From JAVBOP01 sp031550405 (GTDB lineage Bacteria > Bacteroidota > Ignavibacteria > Kapaibacteriales > UBA2268), in NCBI GenBank assembly GCA_031550405.1, contig JAVBOP010000069.1, positions 1-8,672 on the forward strand: a stretch of DNA of 8,672 bases, read 5' to 3'. The position numbers were made by a program, and so were the translations under genes. Under the pieces are notes generated by a model that had not been told where the DNA came from, ran no database searches, and saw only the letters and a list, made by a program, of their open reading frames with translations. Below, piece by piece: positions 5,530 through 8,672 of this stretch (position 1 is the first letter of the stretch; each line of letters begins with the position of its first letter).

Positions 5530-7059
5530 CTATTCCAGCGGCTCGCCAAACCTGAGGGCTTCTAATTTGTGGACTAACGCCTTTGTTGAATTTTCGGAAA
5601 AGTGCATGAATGATGACGGATATATTCCAAGCCATACTATGAGTATCACCATTGCTATCATCATTGATGCTTCTCGCTTGCTTACGTCTTTCAAGCTTCT
5701 GTTTTCGGGCTTGTCAACAGTGCCGAACATCACTCTCTGCCACATCCATAGCAGGTATACAGCCGAGAAAATGACGCCCAACGCTCCTATCACAGCGAAG
5801 ACTATGTTGTTGTAAAATGGCGAGATAAATGAACCGAGCAAGGTTGCAAATTCGCCTACAAAGCCGTTGAGCATTGGCAAGCCGGCTGAGGCAAACATTG
5901 CTATTGCGAAAAATACCGAAAATCGAGGCATAACCTTCGCAAGTCCGCCGTAATCCTCAATTTGTCTGGTATGGCGGCGTTCGTACAGGCAGCCAACGCA
6001 GAGGAATAACATGCCTGTTGAAAGCCCGTGGTTTACCATTTGAATTATAGCACCCTGCAAGCCGATTTCAGTCATCGAAAATATACCTAACACTACGAAA
6101 CCCAAGTGGCTTACGGAAGAATATGCTACAAGCCGCTTTATATCTTTCTGCACCATTGCACACAGCGCTCCGTAAATTATGCCGATAATTGCAAGTGTAG
6201 CAATAAAAGAGGCATAGTGGAATGAGGCAGCAGGAAATAAATCTAAATTAAAACGGATTAATCCATAAGTACCCATTTTGAGTAAAACACCGGCAAGAAT
6301 TATGGAGCCGGGAGTCGGAGCTTCGGTATGTGCATCGGGCAACCATGTATGCAGCGGGAATATCGGCACTTTGATGAGGAATGACAATGCAAAAGCGATA
6401 AACAGCCACTTTTGTATATCAAACGGAATATTTGAGCTAACCTGCTGCATTTGCATGAAGTTAGTAGTAAATCCACTCGGCAGATGCAATATTTCTGTGC
6501 CAACATAATGCCCAAGATATATAATAGCTATCAGCATAAAAAGCGAGCCAACCATTGTGAAAATAAAGAACTTGATTGAGGCATAAATGCGGTCTTTACC
6601 GCCCCAGATGCCAATGATAAAATACATCGGAATCAGTATAAGTTCCCAGAATATATAGAATAAGAACAAATCGAGCGAGGAAAATACACCCACTATCGCA
6701 AACTCTAAAAGCATGAGCATAATGTAATATTCTTTTTCGCGCTTTTTGATTGCATCGAATGATGCAAGAACAACTATTGGCATCAAAAATGTCGTAAGCA
6801 TTATTAACAACAGGGACATACCGTCGACGCCCAATCTAAATCCCGCATCAATTGAGGCTATCCATGCTTTATTAAGCAGGAACTGAAAGCCTGTACTTTC
6901 AGAATTAAATCCAAATAGCAAGCCCAATGATGAACAAAAAGTCATAATTGTAAACAGTAAAGCTGTGTATTTTATAGACTTAGTGTTTTCTTTCCTGAAA
7001 ACAAAGAGTAAAAGCATTCCAACGACAGGAATAATTAATGTTATTAATAGTGCATTCAT
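5530..7059 (-). CDS. nuoM: NADH-quinone oxidoreductase subunit M (complex I membrane subunit)
   Basis: NuoM is one of three antiporter-like membrane subunits of respiratory complex I and carries one proton channel. The 509-aa product is almost entirely hydrophobic, with about 13-14 transmembrane helices, as in E. coli NuoM (509 aa). Functional residues known from E. coli have counterparts: Glu139 in FYIFWELILIPMYF, Lys230 in FLIKVPIFPLHTWLPDAHTE, Lys261 in LLKMGTYGLIRF, His318 in SSVSHLGFV, His344 in MVNHGLSTG, and the C-terminal Glu403 in GFVGEF. DIKRLVAYSS (306-315) is the broken-helix signature of the proton-antiporter family. NuoL and MrpD are relatives, but FWEL and the length favour NuoM. 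No nuoL or nuoN adjoins it: guaB lies downstream and ileS is divergent upstream. The ATG is preceded by a weak AGAG. Confidence 0.95.
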   Translation of the reverse strand: MNALLITLIIPVVGMLLLFVFRKENTKSIKYTALLFTIMTFCSSLGLLFGFNSESTGFQFLLNKAWIASIDAGFRLGVDGMSLLLIMLTTFLMPIVVLASFDAIKKREKEYYIMLMLLEFAIVGVFSSLDLFLFYIFWELILIPMYFIIGIWGGKDRIYASIKFFIFTMVGSLFMLIAIIYLGHYVGTEILHLPSGFTTNFMQMQQVSSNIPFDIQKWLFIAFALSFLIKVPIFPLHTWLPDAHTEAPTPGSIILAGVLLKMGTYGLIRFNLDLFPAASFHYASFIATLAIIGIIYGALCAMVQKDIKRLVAYSSVSHLGFVVLGIFSMTEIGLQGAIIQMVNHGLSTGMLFLCVGCLYERRHTRQIEDYGGLAKVMPRFSVFFAIAMFASAGLPMLNGFVGEFATLLGSFISPFYNNIVFAVIGALGVIFSAVYLLWMWQRVMFGTVDKPENRSLKDVSKREASMMIAMVILIVWLGIYPSSFMHFSENSTKALVHKLEALRFGEPLE

Positions 7060-7142
7060 AATGTATCTCTGGTTATTCGTTCTGTTCTAAAAGCAGGTTG
7101 TTACGGTTTTATAATTTTAATAATTTCTAAAATAAACAGTTG

Positions 7143-7153
7143 CAAATTTACGA
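7143..7153 (-). promoter_or_regulatory. Candidate nuoM promoter -7 box (TCGTAAATTTG)
   Basis: On the minus strand TAAATTTG (7150-7143) fits TAnnTTTG and sits in TCGTAAATTTG, near-identical to the strings before guaB and ileS. The leader would be about 77 nt. I see no good -33 TTTG at 19-21 nt. Confidence 0.45.
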
Positions 7154-7214
7154 CCTTAAAAATACAAAAAATAAATCAATTGTAAGGCAAAATATCAATA
7201 TATTTTTAAAGATT

Positions 7215-7261
7215 AAAAAAACAAAAAGCCGGCTACAATTAAAATCATTAATAACCAGCTT
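7215..7261 (-). terminator. Minus-strand terminator-like hairpin between nuoM and ileS
   Basis: On the minus strand AAGCTGG (7261-7255) pairs with CCGGCTT (7232-7226), with one mismatch and a 22-nt loop. It is followed by TTTTT, G and TTTTTTT (7227-7215). The polarity fits the end of a minus-strand transcript coming from about 7260-7480, where the only candidate is the 24-codon ORF at 7347-7421. The loop is long, so the fold is not certain. Confidence 0.4.
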
Positions 7262-7333
7262 ATAGCTTTTACTTGAGTAATTATTATAAAAAAGCGAAAT
7301 CAATTGCCGGTAAAATTCAGCATATTTTTACGG

Positions 7334-7418
7334 ATGCCAATAGCTGTTACGACTGACGAGGTGTTTTTGGGTATTGCGTATTAAAGTGAAAGTGATAGCG
7401 GTTGGGCATGTTTTTTTT
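7334..7418 (+). repeat. Long imperfect inverted repeat followed by eight T
   Basis: The left arm 7334-7349 pairs with the right arm 7393-7409. ATGCC pairs with GGCAT, then after one bulged G AAT pairs with GTT, and after one mismatch GCTGTTA pairs with TGATAGC. That gives 15 pairs with a 43-nt apical region. G and eight T (7411-7418) follow at once, so on the plus strand it looks like an intrinsic terminator with an extended hairpin. It ends about 110 bp before the ileS start and upstream of the proposed ileS promoter. It could be the end of a small plus-strand RNA, an attenuator, or a REP/MITE-like palindromic unit. No T-box features are seen. Confidence 0.5.
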
Positions 7419-7421
7419 CAT
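7347..7421 (-). CDS. Possible 24-residue peptide ORF inside the palindromic element (doubtful)
   Basis: A minus-strand ATG at 7421-7419 opens 24 codons to TAA (7349-7347). The product begins MKKNMPNRYHFHF, continues NTQYPKTPRQS, and is basic and His-rich. AGAGAG abuts the ATG, too close for the first Met but about 12 nt from Met5. The ORF occupies the inverted repeat itself, so translation and RNA folding would exclude each other. The terminator-like hairpin at 7261-7215 lies behind it on the same strand. I do not recognise a family; it may be only a by-product of the repeat sequence. Confidence 0.2.
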   Translation of the reverse strand: MKKNMPNRYHFHFNTQYPKTPRQS

Positions 7422-7481
7422 CTCTCTTGTTGGCTATATCCAGCTACAGCGCTGCTGCAGGAAAATAATGTTGCGAATATT

Positions 7482-7492
7482 TCGTATATTTG
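7482..7492 (+). promoter_or_regulatory. Candidate ileS promoter -7 box (TCGTATATTTG)
   Basis: TATATTTG (7485-7492) fits TAnnTTTG within TCGTATATTTG, and gives a leader of about 28 nt. The leader AAACAACAACCATTGACAC contains no Shine-Dalgarno sequence, as is common in Bacteroidota. No clear -33 TTTG is seen. Just upstream, 7440-7460 is rich in CAGC/GCTG and can form small hairpins. Confidence 0.5.
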
Positions 7493-7526
7493 CAGCATTA
7501 TTTTTTTAAACAACAACCATTGACAC

Positions 7527-8672
7527 ATGTTCAAACCATTAGCAGATAAGATAAATTATCCTGAAATTGAAAAAGAAATACTAAAGTTTTGGGAAGATAA
7601 TAAGATATTTGAAAAGACACTTGAAAACCGGCAAGGTGCTGATAATTATAGCTTTTATGAAGGTCCGCCAACAGTAAATGGGAAGCCCGGCATCCACCAC
7701 ATGATGGCTCGCACAATCAAGGATACTGTTTGCAGATATAAGACCATGCAGGGTTATTATGTTCGCCGCCAAGCAGGCTGGGATACGCATGGTTTGCCTG
7801 TGGAACTTGCTATGGAAAAGGAACTTGGGTTCAAAAACAAGCAGGAAATTGAGACTTATGGCATAGGCAAGTTCAATGAAAAATGCCGCGATTTAGTTTA
7901 TAAAAATATCGAAATGGATCAAGGTTGGAGTTACCTAACCGAACGTATGGGCTATTGGGTTGATTTAAGCACTGCATATATAACCTGCAAGCTCGAATAT
8001 GTGGAATCTGTTTGGTGGGCATTAAAGCAATATTTTGATAAGGACTTGATATATAAGGGATTTAAGGTTATACCGCAATCGCCAACTATTGCTACTCCGC
8101 TTAGTTCTCATGAGCTTTCTCTTGGATATAAGGAAGTAAAAGATCCTAACTGCTATTTAAAGCTAAAAGTTACTTCATCGCCTATTAAAGAAGTGGAAGA
8201 TGCACATCTTCTCGTTTGGACGACAACACCATGGACATTGTTTGCCAATGTTGCTCTTGCTATAGGCGAAGATTATGAATATTTATTAATAAAAAATACA
8301 ATAAAGACTAAAGATGGTGAGGTTACACATAAGTTAGTGCTTGCAGAAACAAGACTTAGTGCATTAGATGGCGAATATGAAGTATTGAAGAAATTCAAAG
8401 GCAGCGACTTAGTTGGCACAAGCTATGAACAGATATTGCCATTCTGCAAAATAGATAAGGATAAGTTTCCACAGGCACTTACAGTATTACCCGGTGATTT
8501 TATTACGACCGAAGATGGTAGCGGTATCGTGCATCTTGCTCCTGCTTTTGGTGAAGACGATTATCAGATGTCGCTTAAATTCAAGATTCCATTCTTGCAG
8601 CCTGTTACTCCCGATGGACATTTTACTGCTGACGTTGGCGAAGAATTTGCCGGCAGAGCCATAAAAACCTTC
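7527..8672 (+). CDS. ileS: Isoleucyl-tRNA synthetase, N-terminal 382 residues (truncated by window edge)
   Basis: IleS attaches isoleucine to tRNA-Ile with ATP and removes mischarged valine in an editing domain. The ATG at 7527 is in frame with the Rossmann catalytic core: FYEGPPTVNGKPGIHH (43-58) contains the HIGH-type motif as GIHH, followed by GWDTHGLPVE (84-93). The CP1 editing domain begins near 180 and shows LLVWTTTPWTL (228-238) and GSGIVHLAPAFGEDDY (331-346), where an Asp of the GED segment anchors the substrate amino group. At 183-194 (PQSPTIATPLSS) the zinc-binding cysteines found in some relatives are absent. The HIGH region and TIKDTVCRYKTMQGYYV resemble the eukaryote-like IleS of Bacteroidota rather than the E. 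coli type. The KMSKS loop and anticodon domain lie beyond the window. Valyl or leucyl synthetase is less likely given this GWDTHGLPVE and CP1 pattern. Confidence 0.95.
   Translation, partial: MFKPLADKINYPEIEKEILKFWEDNKIFEKTLENRQGADNYSFYEGPPTVNGKPGIHHMMARTIKDTVCRYKTMQGYYVRRQAGWDTHGLPVELAMEKELGFKNKQEIETYGIGKFNEKCRDLVYKNIEMDQGWSYLTERMGYWVDLSTAYITCKLEYVESVWWALKQYFDKDLIYKGFKVIPQSPTIATPLSSHELSLGYKEVKDPNCYLKLKVTSSPIKEVEDAHLLVWTTTPWTLFANVALAIGEDYEYLLIKNTIKTKDGEVTHKLVLAETRLSALDGEYEVLKKFKGSDLVGTSYEQILPFCKIDKDKFPQALTVLPGDFITTEDGSGIVHLAPAFGEDDYQMSLKFKIPFLQPVTPDGHFTADVGEEFAGRAIKTF

Noticed and set aside
7300..7526. T-box leader controlling ileS
   Set aside because: No T-box sequence (TGGNACCGCG-like) or specifier loop is seen, and the proposed ileS promoter lies downstream of the hairpin with T8.
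7531..7790. Minus-strand frames opposite ileS (61 and 69 codons)
   Set aside because: They are antisense shadows of the conserved catalytic core of IleS.
1..8672. CRISPR array, tRNA or rRNA genes, insertion sequence, defence or biosynthetic cluster
   Set aside because: No regularly spaced repeats with unique spacers, no cloverleaf, no transposase and no accessory gene cluster were found on either strand.

Overview
The window (AT-rich, roughly 35-40 % G+C by eye) carries bacterial housekeeping genes plus the start of a flagellin gene. Several features point to a flagellated member of the Bacteroidota/Chlorobiota side of the FCB group, for example an Ignavibacteria- or Kapabacteria-like lineage. 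These are an isoleucyl-tRNA synthetase of the form with GPPTVNGKPGIHH and GWDTHGLPVE, recurring TAnnTTTG promoter boxes, and weak or absent Shine-Dalgarno sequences before several genes. This placement is inference from style; no rRNA is present.

Layout. 1-511 (-): N-terminal part of a flagellin, running off the left edge, with a structured leader (551-578) and a 44-bp tandem repeat (628-759) upstream. About 340 bp with no supported gene follow. 1192-2586 (-): transcription terminator Rho, with an intrinsic terminator behind it. 2823-3629 (+): RNase III, starting at TTG and divergent from rho. 3700-5172 (-): IMP dehydrogenase, convergent with rnc; its terminator T-run overlaps the rnc stop codon. 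5173-5529: a gap holding the guaB promoter and four inverted repeats. 5530-7059 (-): NuoM, a proton-pumping membrane subunit of complex I, standing alone. 7060-7526: a divergent gap with nuoM and ileS promoter boxes and, between them, a compact element with a 24-codon ORF, a long imperfect inverted repeat and terminator-like hairpins facing both ways. 7527-8672 (+): first 382 codons of ileS.

No classical operon is visible. The five downstream genes look like single units with their own promoters and terminators. Rho and RNase III both act on RNA (termination and double-strand processing), GuaB supplies guanine nucleotides, NuoM pumps protons and IleS charges tRNA-Ile. There is no evidence of a shared pathway.

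No complete novel multi-gene system is visible. The most interesting signals are non-coding: a CsrA-like GGA hairpin pair in the flagellin leader, hairpin-bearing tandem repeats upstream of flagellin, an 11-base promoter motif shared by three genes, and the palindromic small-ORF element between nuoM and ileS.
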